NCBI GenBank assembly: GCA_949538735.1
Contig: CATGLK010000008.1
Location: 1 to 64,000, forward strand
Length of the DNA: 64,000 nt
Direction of reading: 5' to 3'
Source of the DNA: an uncultured Clostridia bacterium
Lineage (GTDB): Bacteria > Bacillota > Clostridia > TANB77 > CAG-508
In this document: piece by piece, positions 16,613 to 26,303 of the stretch
Layout: the number at the start of each line of letters is the position of its first letter
Position numbering within the stretch: position 1 is the first letter of the stretch
The notes under the pieces: generated by a model
What the model was told of the DNA's origin: nothing
The model's input: only the letters and a program-made list of their open reading frames with translations
Databases searched by the model: none
Made by a program: the position numbers and the translations under genes

Positions 16613-18004
16613 ATGAAAGAGATAACAGTAAGAAGTCTATACAAAGAAACCGAAAAATATATAGACAAAGAAATAACAATACAAGGTTGGGTAAAAACAG
16701 TAAGAGATTCAAAAACATTTGGATTTATAGAATTAAATGACGGAACATTTTTCAAAAACGTTCAAATTGTCATAACAGATAAATTAGAAAATTTTGACGA
16801 AGCAAAAAAGCTAACACTTAGCTCATCAATAAGAGTAACAGGTACATTCGTACTAACACAGAACGCAAAACAACCATTTGAAATTCAAGCAAACAAAATC
16901 GAAATCGAAAGTTTAGCAGACAACAGCTATCCACTTCAAAAGAAAAAACACTCTTTTGAATATTTAAGAACAATATCACATCTACGCCCAAGAACAAACA
17001 CATTCAACGCAGTATTTAGAGTTAGAAGTGTTCTAGCATATGCAATACACAAATTCTTTCAAGAGCAAGACTTTGTATATGTACACACACCAATAATTAC
17101 AGGAAGTGACGCAGAAGGCGCTGGAGAAATGTTCAATGTAAACTCTTTTGATTTGAACAATGTACCAAAAACAGAAGACGGACAAGTTGACTTTTCAAAA
17201 GACTTCTTCGGAAAGGGTGCACATTTGACAGTAAGTGGTCAACTAAATGGTGAGACTTTTGCACAAAGTTTTTGCAATATCTATACATTTGGTCCAACAT
17301 TCAGAGCTGAAAATTCTAACACAGTAAAACATGCTGCTGAATTTTGGATGATAGAACCTGAAATTTGCTTTGCAGATTTAGCTGATGATATGGATTTAGC
17401 AGAAGCTATGATTAAATATATCTTTAAATATGTTTTAGAACATTGCCCTGAAGAAATGGAATTTTTCAATAAATTTATAGACACAGGATTATTAGAAAGA
17501 TTAGATAATGTAATAAATTCTGACTTTGCTAGAGTTAGTTACACAGACGCTGTAAAAGAACTTGAAAAACATAATGATGAATTTGAAGTTAAAGTTTCAT
17601 GGGGTATAGATTTACAAACAGAACATGAAAGATATATATGTGAAAAAATTTACAAAAAACCAGTATTCTTAACAGACTATCCAAAAGATATAAAAGCATT
17701 TTATATGAAATTAAATCCAGACGGAAAAACTGTTGCAGCAACTGATTTACTAGTTCCAGGAATTGGAGAAATTATTGGTGCTAGTCAAAGAGAAGATAAT
17801 TATGATGTATTACTTGCTAGAATGAAAGAACTTGATATGCCAATAGAAAATTATGATTGGTATTTAGATTTGAGAAAATATGGAAGTTGTGTTCATTCTG
17901 GGTTTGGACTTGGTTTTGAGAGAGCTATTATGTATTTGACAGGTATGCAAAATATTCGTGATGTAATTCCTTTCCCAAGAACACCAAAAAATTGTGAGTT
18001 TTAA
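16613..18004 (+). CDS. asnS: Asparaginyl-tRNA synthetase
   Basis: A 463-residue class II aminoacyl-tRNA synthetase that charges tRNA-Asn. An N-terminal OB-fold anticodon-binding domain (about 15-105, [25 protein letters not shown]) is followed by the catalytic core with motif 2 ([22 protein letters not shown] near 225) and motif 3 ([27 protein letters not shown] at the C-terminus), ending NCEF as in bacterial AsnRS. The ribosome-binding site is GGGGGG, eight bases before the ATG. It is one of few plus-strand genes here, and the three CGG triplets it contains are all out of frame. Confidence 0.97.
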   Translation: MKEITVRSLYKETEKYIDKEITIQGWVKTVRDSKTFGFIELNDGTFFKNVQIVITDKLENFDEAKKLTLSSSIRVTGTFVLTQNAKQPFEIQANKIEIESLADNSYPLQKKKHSFEYLRTISHLRPRTNTFNAVFRVRSVLAYAIHKFFQEQDFVYVHTPIITGSDAEGAGEMFNVNSFDLNNVPKTEDGQVDFSKDFFGKGAHLTVSGQLNGETFAQSFCNIYTFGPTFRAENSNTVKHAAEFWMIEPEICFADLADDMDLAEAMIKYIFKYVLEHCPEEMEFFNKFIDTGLLERLDNVINSDFARVSYTDAVKELEKHNDEFEVKVSWGIDLQTEHERYICEKIYKKPVFLTDYPKDIKAFYMKLNPDGKTVAATDLLVPGIGEIIGASQREDNYDVLLARMKELDMPIENYDWYLDLRKYGSCVHSGFGLGFERAIMYLTGMQNIRDVIPFPRTPKNCEF

Positions 18005-18107
18005 AAAATTGCCACTAGGGACGGACCTTAGTGGCAAAAAAATGCCAACAAGAACCGTCCCTGTTGGCAGAAAGCTGCCAAAAAGAACCGTCCCCATTGG
18101 CAGGGTT
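18004..18107. repeat. Palindromic repeat, three diverged type A units
   Basis: Units GCCACTAGGGACGGACCTTAGTGGC, GCCAACAAGAACCGTCCCTGTTGGC and GCCAAAAAGAACCGTCCCCATTGGC follow each other between the convergent asnS and M23 peptidase genes. The outer arms change together (CCACTA/TAGTGG versus CCAACA/TGTTGG), preserving pairing. Likely acts as a bidirectional terminator. Confidence 0.85.
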
Positions 18108-19082
18108 TTAATATAAATAATTTTGTGGATTTACCACGTTTCCATTAATTCTTATTTCAAAATGCAAATGCGGACCAGTTGAGTTTCCTGTTGAACCAAC
18201 AGCTGCAATTACATCTTCTGCATTTACTTGTTGACCAGCTTTTACATAAATTTTACTTGCATGTGCATACCAAGTTTCTACACCATTTCCATGGCTAACT
18301 TTTACTAAATTTCCATAAGAACGGCCATTTCCTGCAAATGTAACAGTTCCAGCTGATACTACCTTTATAGGAGTTCCTGTTGATGTAGCTATGTCTAATC
18401 CTGTATGTGCCGAGCTTCTTATTCTGCTGTTTTCGCCATATCTTGATGTTATTGTTCCTGTTACTGGTCTTGTTGCTAATTTTATTCCATTTACGTCTGG
18501 CATAGCATCAATTCTTGCTTGCTGCGCTATTTGTGCTTTTTTTACTTCTATTTTTTCTTGTATGTCTGTTTTTGCTATTTCTATTTGTGTTGTAGCAATT
18601 TCTTCTTCGTTTTGTGTGTATTTTTCTATTATACTTAAATTTAGTTCTTCTTTGTTTGATTGTTTTATTTCGTTTATTAGTTCTTCTGCTTCTTCTATTG
18701 TGTTAACAGATTGGATTGTTTGGTTGCTTAATGCTATGTCATAATATTTATATGTTATTTTTGTACTTTCTTCTAATTTTTCTGTTATTTTTTCTTCATC
18801 TGTTTTTGTTGTTCTACTTACTAATTTTAGTTCATATTCTGCTGTTTCTTTTATATCTATTGCATCTATATTTTTTGATGTGTTTTGTAAAATATTTTCT
18901 TTTATAGTTTCTTCTACATTTTTGTTTTTTGCATATCCTATTTCTTGTCCTGATATACTAACTTTATAGACTGGTTTATACTTTACCAAAATTATCGCGA
19001 TTATAAACCCTAGTGCTATTACAATAATGTTAAAATATTTTAAAATCTCTTTTGTACAATATTTTAATTTCTTGTTTAAAAT
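18108..19082 (-). CDS. Membrane-anchored M23 peptidoglycan endopeptidase
   Basis: LytM-type zinc peptidase of about 324 residues. The open frame extends upstream of the first TTG (18989) through an obvious membrane anchor (LKYFNIIVIALGFIIAIILV), so the true start must be near the AGGAG at 19094-19098. No ATG, GTG or TTG is available there, and AUU (19082) or AUA (19088) are the only candidates. The extracytoplasmic part has a long helical region (residues about 60-180) and the C-terminal M23 domain with HTGLDIA and HLHFEI zinc motifs. Expected role: cell-wall remodelling, possibly in sporulation. The start is uncertain. Confidence 0.85.
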   Translation of the reverse strand: MLNKKLKYCTKEILKYFNIIVIALGFIIAIILVKYKPVYKVSISGQEIGYAKNKNVEETIKENILQNTSKNIDAIDIKETAEYELKLVSRTTKTDEEKITEKLEESTKITYKYYDIALSNQTIQSVNTIEEAEELINEIKQSNKEELNLSIIEKYTQNEEEIATTQIEIAKTDIQEKIEVKKAQIAQQARIDAMPDVNGIKLATRPVTGTITSRYGENSRIRSSAHTGLDIATSTGTPIKVVSAGTVTFAGNGRSYGNLVKVSHGNGVETWYAHASKIYVKAGQQVNAEDVIAAVGSTGNSTGPHLHFEIRINGNVVNPQNYLY

Positions 19083-19437
19083 ATATATTCACTCTCCTTT
19101 GATTTGTGTTTTTTTAAACGCGACTAATCTCTATTATACTATATATTCTCACCAAAATCAAATTATGTATACATATTTTAGGGGAATTTGTCATTTTTAA
19201 TCAATTTTATTAGTTTATTTTCCTAGTTCTTCCACTTTTTTCTTCATTTTTCTCCATTTTCCAGCCTTTTTCTCTGTTTTTCTGTATCCGTTCTTTTATA
19301 TATTTCCTTTTTAAGAAGTTAAATATACGAATTTAGGACCAGTTAACTTATAGGTTTTATATGCACATTGCGGTTTCTGTAAATTTAAACTGTAAAATGC
19401 TATTATGTTTTTGATAAAAAATAGGAGAGTGATAAAA

Positions 19438-19773
19438 ATGGCTATAGATTATAATGTAATAGGTCAAAGAATTAAAAGAGCGAGACTTTCAAAAAACTTA
19501 ACTCAAGAAGATTTAGCAGAAAAACTTGATATCTCTGTTGCGTTTTTAAGTAGAGTTGAAAGAGGTAATTCTCACGTAAATTTAAGAAGATTAAATCAAT
19601 TGTGTGGATTATTAGACGTTTCTGAAGGATATATTTTAAATGGAGTATCTAGTACTTCTGATAATTATTTAACAGAAGAATTTTATGAGTTGCTTCATAG
19701 ATGTTCACCAGCTAAACAAAAACTTATTTACAACATAGCATTAGTAATTGCTGATGATGATAGTGATAATTAG
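19438..19773 (+). CDS. XRE-family transcriptional regulator (111 aa)
   Basis: A small DNA-binding protein. The helix-turn-helix occupies residues about 8-63 (IGQRIKRARLSKNLTQEDLAEKLDISVAFLSRVERGN), the SinR/XRE type, followed by a short helical C-terminal part (LTEEFYELLHRCSPAKQKLIYNIALVIADDD) that may mediate dimerisation. The ATG at 19438 follows AGGAGAG; an upstream ATG in the same frame lacks a site. It precedes pflB on the same strand with a terminator between, so co-regulation is possible but not shown. Confidence 0.85.
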   Translation: MAIDYNVIGQRIKRARLSKNLTQEDLAEKLDISVAFLSRVERGNSHVNLRRLNQLCGLLDVSEGYILNGVSSTSDNYLTEEFYELLHRCSPAKQKLIYNIALVIADDDSDN

Positions 19774-19782
19774 TTTTAAGAA

Positions 19783-19817
19783 AATTCAATTAAAATATTT
19801 TAATTGAATTTCTTTTT
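19783..19817 (+). terminator. Terminator between regulator gene and pflB
   Basis: Perfect inverted repeat AATTCAATTAAAAT / ATTTTAATTGAATT followed by TTCTTTTT, placed ten bases after the XRE stop codon. Confidence 0.8.
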
Positions 19818-19820
19818 GCG

Positions 19821-19834
19821 TTATGATATCATAA
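19821..19834 (+). promoter_or_regulatory. Candidate operator upstream of pflB
   Basis: A perfect 14-base palindrome, TTATGATATCATAA, lies about 45 bases before the pflB ATG. It is a plausible binding site for a dimeric regulator, perhaps the XRE protein next door. This is inference from symmetry and position only. Confidence 0.35.
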
Positions 19835-19879
19835 TATATGAAAAACTGTAAATAATATTTTTATAGGAGGATTTTAAAT

Positions 19880-22117
19880 ATGAAATTTGAACAATGGAAC
19901 GATTTTAATGATGGCGAATGGAAATATGAAATAAATGTAAGAGACTTTATTCAAAAAAATTATACACCATATGAAGGTACTGACGAATTTTTATCAGGTC
20001 CAACTGAAAAAACAACAAAACTTTGGAATGAAGTTTTAGAACTATATAAAAAAGAGCATGACTCTGTTGGGTCTGTTTTAGATATTGACACAAAGACAAT
20101 TTCGACTATATCAGGTTATGAAGCTGGCTATATTGATAAAGATTTAGAAGATATTGTTGGATTACAAACAGATAGTCCTTTAAAAAGAGCTATTATGCCA
20201 TTTGGTGGTATCAGAATTGTGGAAAAATCTTGCGAAGCATATGGAAGAGAAGTAGACCCAGAAGTAAAAGAAATATTCCATAAATATAGAAAAACTCACA
20301 ATGACGGTGTGTTTAGCGTTTATACTCCTGATGTTAGACTTGCTAGAAGCTCTCACTTAATTACTGGTCTTCCAGACGGATATGGTCGTGGACGTATTAT
20401 TGGGGATTATAGACGTGTTGCACTTTATGGTGTTGATGTTTTAATTGAACAAAAGAAAAGAGATTTGGAACTTCTAGATGTTGATGAATTAACAGAAGAA
20501 TTTATTCGTGACCGTGAAGAAATTAGTGAACAAATAAATGCTTTAAATGAGCTAAAAGTTATGGCTTCAAAATATGGATTTGACATTTCTAAACCTGCAA
20601 AAGATAGTAAAGAAGCTGTTCAATGGTTATATTTTGGATATTTAGCAGCTATAAAAGAACAAAATGGTGCTGCAATGAGCATTGGTAGAACATCAACATT
20701 TTTAGACATCTATTTTGAAAGAGATTTAAAAAATGGTGTTATAACAGAAGAACAAGCCCAAGAAATTATGGATCATTTTGTTATGAAATTAAGAATGGTA
20801 CGTTTTTTAAGAACACCTGAGTATAACGAATTGTTTAGTGGAGACCCTGTTTGGGTTACTGAAAGTATTGGTGGTATGGGAATTGACGGAAGAACGTTGG
20901 TTACAAAAAACTCATTTAGAGTTTTGCACACACTACAAAATTTAGGTCCTGCACCTGAACCAAACTTAACAGTCCTTTGGTCTACTAGATTACCAGAAGG
21001 ATTTAAAAAATTCACAACTGAATTATCAATTAAAACATCATCAATTCAATATGAAAATGATGATTTAATGAGAATTACTTTGGGTGACGACTACGGTATA
21101 GCTTGTTGCGTTTCTCCAATGAAAATTGGTAAACAAATGCAATTTTTCGGTGCAAGGGCTAACTTAGCAAAAACCTTACTATATGCAATAAATGGAGGTA
21201 GAGACGAAATATCAGGAAAACAAATAACACCTAAGTTTGCACCAATAACATCAGAATATTTGGATTATGATGAAGTTATGGAAAGATTTAACCAAATGAT
21301 GGATTATGTTGCATCAACATATATAAAAGCTTTAAATGCTATTCACTATATGCATGATAAATATTCATATGAAGCAATTGAAATGGCTCTACACGATAAA
21401 GAAGTTTTCCGCACTATGGCTTGTGGAATTGCTGGATTATCAGTAGTTGCAGACTCTCTTTCAGCTATTAAATATGCAAAAGTAAAAGTAATTAGAGACG
21501 AAACAGGCTTAGCTGTTGATTATGAAGTTGAAGGCGACTTCCCTACTTTTGGTAATGATGACGAACAAGTTGACCAAATTGCAATTGATGTTGTAAAAAC
21601 ATTTATGACTAAACTAAAAAGACAACAGACTTATAGAAAATCAACTGCGACACTATCAATTTTAACAATAACATCAAACGTAGTATATGGAAAAGCAACT
21701 GGAAACACTCCAGACGGAAGAAAAGCTGGAACGCCATTCGGACCTGGTGCAAACCCTCTACACGGAAGAGATAAAAATGGAGCATTAGCAGTAATGAATT
21801 CAGTTGCAAAACTACCTTTTGAATCTGCAGAAGACGGAATATCTTATACATTTTCAATTACACCTAAAACACTTGGCAAAACTGAAGAAGATAGAGTTCA
21901 AAATTTAGTTAATATGCTTGATGGTTATTTTGCTCAAACTGGTCACCATATTAATGTTAATGTCTTTGATAGAAGCTTGCTAGAAGACGCTATGGAACAC
22001 CCTGAAAAATATCCACAATTAACTATTAGGGTTTCTGGATATGCTGTTAACTTTACTAAATTAACTCGTGAGCAACAACTTGATGTAATTAACAGAACAA
22101 TTCACGAAAGAATTTAA
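19880..22117 (+). CDS. pflB: Pyruvate formate-lyase
   Basis: A 745-residue glycyl-radical enzyme that converts pyruvate and CoA to acetyl-CoA and formate, central to anaerobic fermentation. The active-site cysteine pair is in [27 protein letters not shown] (about 410-436), and the radical glycine lies in [21 protein letters not shown] near the C-terminus. Length and both motifs are those of true PFL. A TAGGAGG site precedes the ATG. The activating enzyme gene follows after a palindromic repeat. CGG triplets occur only out of frame (GAC GGA, TTC GGT). Confidence 0.97.
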   Translation: MKFEQWNDFNDGEWKYEINVRDFIQKNYTPYEGTDEFLSGPTEKTTKLWNEVLELYKKEHDSVGSVLDIDTKTISTISGYEAGYIDKDLEDIVGLQTDSPLKRAIMPFGGIRIVEKSCEAYGREVDPEVKEIFHKYRKTHNDGVFSVYTPDVRLARSSHLITGLPDGYGRGRIIGDYRRVALYGVDVLIEQKKRDLELLDVDELTEEFIRDREEISEQINALNELKVMASKYGFDISKPAKDSKEAVQWLYFGYLAAIKEQNGAAMSIGRTSTFLDIYFERDLKNGVITEEQAQEIMDHFVMKLRMVRFLRTPEYNELFSGDPVWVTESIGGMGIDGRTLVTKNSFRVLHTLQNLGPAPEPNLTVLWSTRLPEGFKKFTTELSIKTSSIQYENDDLMRITLGDDYGIACCVSPMKIGKQMQFFGARANLAKTLLYAINGGRDEISGKQITPKFAPITSEYLDYDEVMERFNQMMDYVASTYIKALNAIHYMHDKYSYEAIEMALHDKEVFRTMACGIAGLSVVADSLSAIKYAKVKVIRDETGLAVDYEVEGDFPTFGNDDEQVDQIAIDVVKTFMTKLKRQQTYRKSTATLSILTITSNVVYGKATGNTPDGRKAGTPFGPGANPLHGRDKNGALAVMNSVAKLPFESAEDGISYTFSITPKTLGKTEEDRVQNLVNMLDGYFAQTGHHINVNVFDRSLLEDAMEHPEKYPQLTIRVSGYAVNFTKLTREQQLDVINRTIHERI

Positions 22118-22120
22118 ATT

Positions 22121-22247
22121 TTGGGTGTTTTTGGGGACAGACCTTAAAAACACCCAAGGCCATTTATAATAAAATTCTTTATTGAGATATATACAATATG
22201 GGTGTTTTTAAGGACTGTCCCCAAAAACACCCAAAAACATCCTTTAA
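22121..22247. repeat. Palindromic repeat, type C, two inverted copies
   Basis: Two units, GGGTGTTTTTGGGGACAGACC...AAAAACACCC and its inverse, flank about 40 bases between pflB and pflA. The stem (GGGTGTTTTT/AAAAACACCC) differs entirely from type A, but the core GGGGACAG(A)CC is related. The same pair arrangement recurs at 38207-38319. Confidence 0.85.
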
Positions 22248-22257
22248 GGAGCTAAAT

Positions 22258-22986
22258 ATGGAAGAAAAAGATTTAAAATATTATGCCAAAGTGCACTCAA
22301 TAGAGTCTTTTGGTACGGTTGACGGTCCAGGAATTAGGTTTGTACTTTTTTTGCAAGGCTGTCATTTAAAATGTAAGTATTGCCACAATCGTGATACTTG
22401 GGACATAAATTCTGGTAATTATATGTCTTTGGATGATATCTTTGCAAAAATTGTCCGCTATAAAAATTATATCTGCCCTAATGGCGGTGTGACTGTTACT
22501 GGTGGTGAACCTTTGTTACAAGCTAAGTTTATTGCTGAGCTTTTCAAAAAGTTGAAGGCTGAAAATATTCATACTTGTGTTGATACTTCTGGAATTGTGG
22601 CTTTGACTGATGATGTGAAAGATGCTCTTAGCTTTACTGATTTGGTTTTATTGGATATTAAACATATTGATGAACAAAAGTGCAAGGAATTGGTTGGATT
22701 TTCTAATAAGTTGGAATTGGAGTTTGCTCGTTATTTGAGTGATAATGATATTCCTATTTGGATTAGACAGGTGCTTATTCCTGGTATTACTGATAACGAA
22801 GCTGATTTGCTTAAATTGAAGGAGTTTGTTGATAGTTTGAAGTCTGTTCAAAAGGTGGAGTTTCTTCCTTATCATAATTTGGGTGAGTTTAAGTGGAAGA
22901 AGCTTGGTTTTAAGTATGAATTGCAAGGTATTAGGCCTGCTACTGACGAAGATGTTAAGAGAGCAAAAGAAATCCTAGGAATGTAA
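22258..22986 (+). CDS. pflA: Pyruvate formate-lyase activating enzyme
   Basis: A 242-residue radical-SAM enzyme that installs the glycyl radical on PflB. The iron-sulfur motif C-x3-C-x2-C is in FLQGCHLKCKYCHNRD (residues about 29-44), with the GGEP SAM-binding motif in GGVTVTGGEPLLQ near 80. Length is normal. The ATG at 22258 follows AAGGAGCTAAAT; an upstream in-frame ATG lies inside the type C repeat and is discarded. It is functionally paired with pflB 140 bases upstream. Confidence 0.96.
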   Translation: MEEKDLKYYAKVHSIESFGTVDGPGIRFVLFLQGCHLKCKYCHNRDTWDINSGNYMSLDDIFAKIVRYKNYICPNGGVTVTGGEPLLQAKFIAELFKKLKAENIHTCVDTSGIVALTDDVKDALSFTDLVLLDIKHIDEQKCKELVGFSNKLELEFARYLSDNDIPIWIRQVLIPGITDNEADLLKLKEFVDSLKSVQKVEFLPYHNLGEFKWKKLGFKYELQGIRPATDEDVKRAKEILGM

Positions 22987-23033
22987 TAAAAAGCCTGCCA
23001 AAAGGTCCGTCCCTCTTGGTAGGCTTTTTATTA
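22985..23033. repeat. Palindromic repeat acting as shared terminator
   Basis: AAAAAGCCTGCCAAAAGGTCCGTCCC... TTGGTAGGCTTTTT: the CCGTCCC core of the repeat family sits in a stem whose outer arms (AAAAAGCCTGCC / GGTAGGCTTTTT) form a standard rho-independent terminator between the convergent pflA and 23031 genes. Confidence 0.8.
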
Positions 23034-23966
23034 CATTCCTAACAATTTTAATTCTACATCTTCCATTTTATATTTTCCATCAACAAGTTTAAATTCAACC
23101 AAAGTACTTTCCAAAGTTTCCTCATTTTGTCTCAAATCAGTTGTAAAATACAATTTAATTTGTGGTATTTCAACTTGTTTAGTTATAATCTCTCTAAAAG
23201 TTTCTTTCATATGTTTTTCATCTTCACAAATCAAAATCAATTGTGGCATTGATGAAAAACCAGAATCTCCTTGTACAAAGTTCTCGTAGAAGTCCTTATA
23301 TAGTCTCATTTTATCAACAAGTTTCTTTTCCCAGTCTGGTTCTCTTCTAACAACTTCAAATACAAATTGAATTGCTTTTCCGCCCTTTGTTAGTTTTACT
23401 CCTCCACCTGTTGCTTTAAAGATTTTTCCTGCTACTTTTGCCGTAAGTGCTGGCTTTACTGTATAGCTATCAAATGCTTTTACTTTTCTTAAATATGCTA
23501 TTAATGTTTGATTTCCAGCTAGTCTTTTCTTTATCATTGCTACTGGTTTTGTGTTGTCAGAAGGTTGCCATTTACATTCTACTTCTTTTGAATTTAATAG
23601 GTATTTACCCATTTTTTCCATACAGTAAATTCTGTAAATTCCTTTTCCTTCTTCTGATGTGAAGTAATATCTTGTTAATATTTTTGATTTTACCAACTGT
23701 TCTAGTTTATTGTTTAATTTGTCTTGTGACTTTGGGTCTATTCCTTTTATTTCAAGCATTTGAAACAATTGTCTTGATGTGATAAATTCAAATTCATTTA
23801 CTAAATCTAATATTGCGAAGTGAATTTCGTTTATATGACCTATGTTTATCTTGTGTACTATTTGGTTCATTGACACGTATCCGTCTTTTCCATCAAATGT
23901 TTTGATTTCTCCTTCTCTTATTGCAAAAGGTGATACTTGTGCTTTTATATTATTATCTTCAACCAT
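23031..23966 (-). CDS. Winged-helix protein, replication-relaxation-like, function unknown
   Basis: A 311-residue protein I do not recognise with certainty. Residues about 40-120 look like a winged helix (IHFAILDLVNEFEFITSRQLFQML, LNNKLEQLVKSKILTRYYF, IYRIYCMEKMGKYLL), resembling plasmid replication-relaxation proteins. Residues about 145-290 contain alternating strands and helices (AIQFVFEVVRRE, MPQLILICEDEKH, QIKLYFTTDLRQ) that could be a nuclease-like fold. No membrane segment. GAAGGGAG precedes the ATG. It follows the S1-domain gene and may belong to the same transcript; a link to mobile elements is possible. Confidence 0.5.
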   Translation of the reverse strand: MVEDNNIKAQVSPFAIREGEIKTFDGKDGYVSMNQIVHKINIGHINEIHFAILDLVNEFEFITSRQLFQMLEIKGIDPKSQDKLNNKLEQLVKSKILTRYYFTSEEGKGIYRIYCMEKMGKYLLNSKEVECKWQPSDNTKPVAMIKKRLAGNQTLIAYLRKVKAFDSYTVKPALTAKVAGKIFKATGGGVKLTKGGKAIQFVFEVVRREPDWEKKLVDKMRLYKDFYENFVQGDSGFSSMPQLILICEDEKHMKETFREIITKQVEIPQIKLYFTTDLRQNEETLESTLVEFKLVDGKYKMEDVELKLLGM

Positions 23967-23993
23967 TTTTGTTCTCCCTTCTAGAACTTTATT

Positions 23994-24524
23994 TTATACT
24001 ATTAATAATTTAACCTTTTTCTTTTCTCTATCAATTTTTTTGATGTATACATCTACATCTTGCCCATATTGATAGCCTTCTTGATATTCTGCCATTCCTA
24101 CTAAGTTTGGTGTAAGTTCTATAAATATTCCGTTTTTATTTTTTTCTGTTTCTCTTATTTTTCCTTTTACTTTGATGCCTTGTGTGAATTTTTCGGCATT
24201 TTCTTCCCAAGTTCCTAGCATTTCTTTATATGACAATAATATTCTTCCTTGTTCTCTGTCTATATATTTTACCACAACATCTATGTTTTGTCCAATTTTT
24301 AGCCTTTCATATGGTGTTTTAATTCTTGCTACTGATAAATCTTTTATATGAACTAAGCCTACTTTTCCGTTTCCAATGTCTACAAATGCTCCATATGGCT
24401 TTATATTTTTTACTTTTCCTGCTACTTTTTGTCCGACTTTTAAATTTTCATTTTCTAATTTATATTTGCAATGTGTTGTTGATTTTTCAGTGTTATTTTT
24501 TTCTTCCTTATGTTCAGTTATCAT
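23994..24524 (-). CDS. Protein with two S1 RNA-binding domains
   Basis: A 176-residue cytoplasmic protein. After a charged N-terminus of about 25 residues, the first S1 domain (NLKVGQKVAGKVKNIKPYGAFVDIGNGKVGLVHIKDLS, about 28-95) has the standard GxVxxIxxYGAFVDIG pattern. A second, more diverged S1-like unit covers about 115-176 (KVKGKIRETEKNKNGIFIELTPNLVGMAEYQ). It resembles half of a ribosomal protein S1-type protein and probably binds RNA, perhaps in translation. AAAAGGAGAAG precedes the ATG. It follows rluB by about 50 bases. Confidence 0.8.
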   Translation of the reverse strand: MITEHKEEKNNTEKSTTHCKYKLENENLKVGQKVAGKVKNIKPYGAFVDIGNGKVGLVHIKDLSVARIKTPYERLKIGQNIDVVVKYIDREQGRILLSYKEMLGTWEENAEKFTQGIKVKGKIRETEKNKNGIFIELTPNLVGMAEYQEGYQYGQDVDVYIKKIDREKKKVKLLIV

Positions 24525-24574
24525 TTGTTCTTCTCCTTTTATCTTATGTTTGTTTTATTATATATTTAATGGAG

Positions 24575-25378
24575 TTATTTTTCAATATTTTCTTTTAATA
24601 TTTTCTTAATTTCTCCTTCTTTTAGATATCTCCATTTTCCTAGTGGAATGTCTTTTACTCCAATTCCTGCTATTTTGCTTCTATGAAGTGCTAGAACTTT
24701 GTGACCAACTGCTTCGCACATTTTTCTTATTTGCCTATTTTTCCCTTCGTGTATTGTTATTTCTAATCTTGATTGATTTTTCTCTTCGTCTGTTTTTAGT
24801 ATTTTTACCTTCGCAGGCTTAGTCAAATATTTTCCTTCTGCTTCTTCACCTGATTTGGCAATTTTTTTATTTCCTATGCCATCTCTCAATTCCCCAGTTT
24901 CTTCTATTTTTACGCCTTTTCTTAACTGGTCAACTTCTTCATTTTTAACAATTCCGTGTATAGTAACTGTATATGTTTTATCAATTTCATGTTTTGGGTG
25001 TGTCACTTTGTACACAAAATCTCCGTCATTTGTTAAAATCAAAGCACCTGATGTGTACATATCTAGCCTTCCAACTGGCACTAGCCTTTTATTAGTTTTT
25101 ACCAAATCCAAAACCGAATCGCGGTTAAACTGGTCTTTTGCAGTTGTAACATATCCAATTGGCTTGTTTAATAAAATGTAAACATATTCGTGGCTAGTTT
25201 CTATCTTTTTTCCTTGATATGTAACAATATCTTTATTTGGTTCTATTTTAGTTCCTAGCTCTGTTATAATTTCTCCATTTACAGCAACTTTTCCTTGAAG
25301 TATCAATTCTTCTGCTTTTCTTCTTGATGCCACACCACAGTCTGCTAGATATTTTTGTAATCTAATCTTCTCTTCCAT
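24575..25378 (-). CDS. rluB: RsuA/RluB-family pseudouridine synthase
   Basis: A 267-residue rRNA pseudouridine synthase. The N-terminal S4 domain (IRLQKYLADCGVASRRKAEELILQGKVAVNG, residues 4-35) is followed by the catalytic domain with VPVGRLDMYTSGALILTNDGDF near 97-117, where the aspartate in GRLD is catalytic (family form GRLDxxTSG), and KNRQIRKMCEAVGHKVLALHR near 215. It overlaps the end of rluD by 17 bases, implying translational coupling. Which rRNA position is modified cannot be read from sequence. Confidence 0.92.
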   Translation of the reverse strand: MEEKIRLQKYLADCGVASRRKAEELILQGKVAVNGEIITELGTKIEPNKDIVTYQGKKIETSHEYVYILLNKPIGYVTTAKDQFNRDSVLDLVKTNKRLVPVGRLDMYTSGALILTNDGDFVYKVTHPKHEIDKTYTVTIHGIVKNEEVDQLRKGVKIEETGELRDGIGNKKIAKSGEEAEGKYLTKPAKVKILKTDEEKNQSRLEITIHEGKNRQIRKMCEAVGHKVLALHRSKIAGIGVKDIPLGKWRYLKEGEIKKILKENIEK

Positions 25379-26285
25379 TATCTAATTCCTTTATTATTTT
25401 TTGTAAATATTCTGGCAATTCCGCTTCTAAGAACATCTCTTTTTGTGTAATCGGATGCTTGAATTCTAGGCTTTTTGCGTGTAAGCATTGCCCTTGCACA
25501 CCCCATTTATTTTTACCTGAGGAATATGTTGTGTCTCCAATTACAGGATATCCGATTTGTGATAAATGTACTCTAATTTGATGTGTTCTTCCTGTTTCAA
25601 TTTTTACTTCTAATAATGTACAATTTTCGTTTGGATATCTTTTTATCACTTTAAAATGAGTAATTGCTTCTTTGCCATTCTTAGTTACTGCCATTTTCTT
25701 TCTGTCTTTTGTGCTTCTTCCAATTGGCATATTTATTGTAGCTTCGTTTTCTTTAACAATTCCCCTTACTAATGCTATATATGTTTTTTGAACAGTGTGA
25801 TTCTTTATTTGTTCACTCATATTTATATGTGCCTTATCGTTTTTAGCAACAACCAAAATTCCTGATGTATCTTTGTCTAGCCTATGCACTATTCCAGGTC
25901 TTATTTCTCCACCAATTCCTGATAAAGAGTCTTTGCATATTGCCATTATAGCATTTACAAGAGTTCCGTCTGGATTTCCATTTGCTGGGTGCACTACAAG
26001 TCCTTTTGGCTTATTTACTACTATTATGTCGTCATCTTCATATATAATTTCTATTGGTATATCTTGTGCTTTTAGGTTGATTTCTTGTGGTTTCTCTTCT
26101 TGTTGTGTTATTTTATCATTTTCTTGCAATTTATATGATGCTTTTGTCTTTTTGCCATTTACTAGTATTTTTTCTTCTTCAATCAGTCTTTGTATTGCTA
26201 CTCTTGATATATCTTCATTTTTGCTACTTAAATACACATCAATTCTCTTTCCTGCTTCTTCTGCTTTTACTATAAATTCTTGCAT
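25362..26285 (-). CDS. rluD: RluD-family pseudouridine synthase
   Basis: A 307-residue pseudouridine synthase of the RluA/RluD family. An S4-type RNA-binding domain is at about 10-70 (GKRIDVYLSSKNEDISRVAIQRLIEEEKILVNG), and the catalytic motif GIVHRLDKDTSGILVVAKND is near 135, with the active-site aspartate in HRLD. GRTHQIRVHLSQIGYPVIGD is near 230. The ATG is preceded by GAAAGGAAC. It lies between a membrane protein gene and rluB in a tightly spaced leftward run. Likely targets large-subunit rRNA. Confidence 0.94.
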   Translation of the reverse strand: MQEFIVKAEEAGKRIDVYLSSKNEDISRVAIQRLIEEEKILVNGKKTKASYKLQENDKITQQEEKPQEINLKAQDIPIEIIYEDDDIIVVNKPKGLVVHPANGNPDGTLVNAIMAICKDSLSGIGGEIRPGIVHRLDKDTSGILVVAKNDKAHINMSEQIKNHTVQKTYIALVRGIVKENEATINMPIGRSTKDRKKMAVTKNGKEAITHFKVIKRYPNENCTLLEVKIETGRTHQIRVHLSQIGYPVIGDTTYSSGKNKWGVQGQCLHAKSLEFKHPITQKEMFLEAELPEYLQKIIKELDNGRED

Positions 26286-26303
26286 TTTTGTTCCTTTCTC
26301 GCT

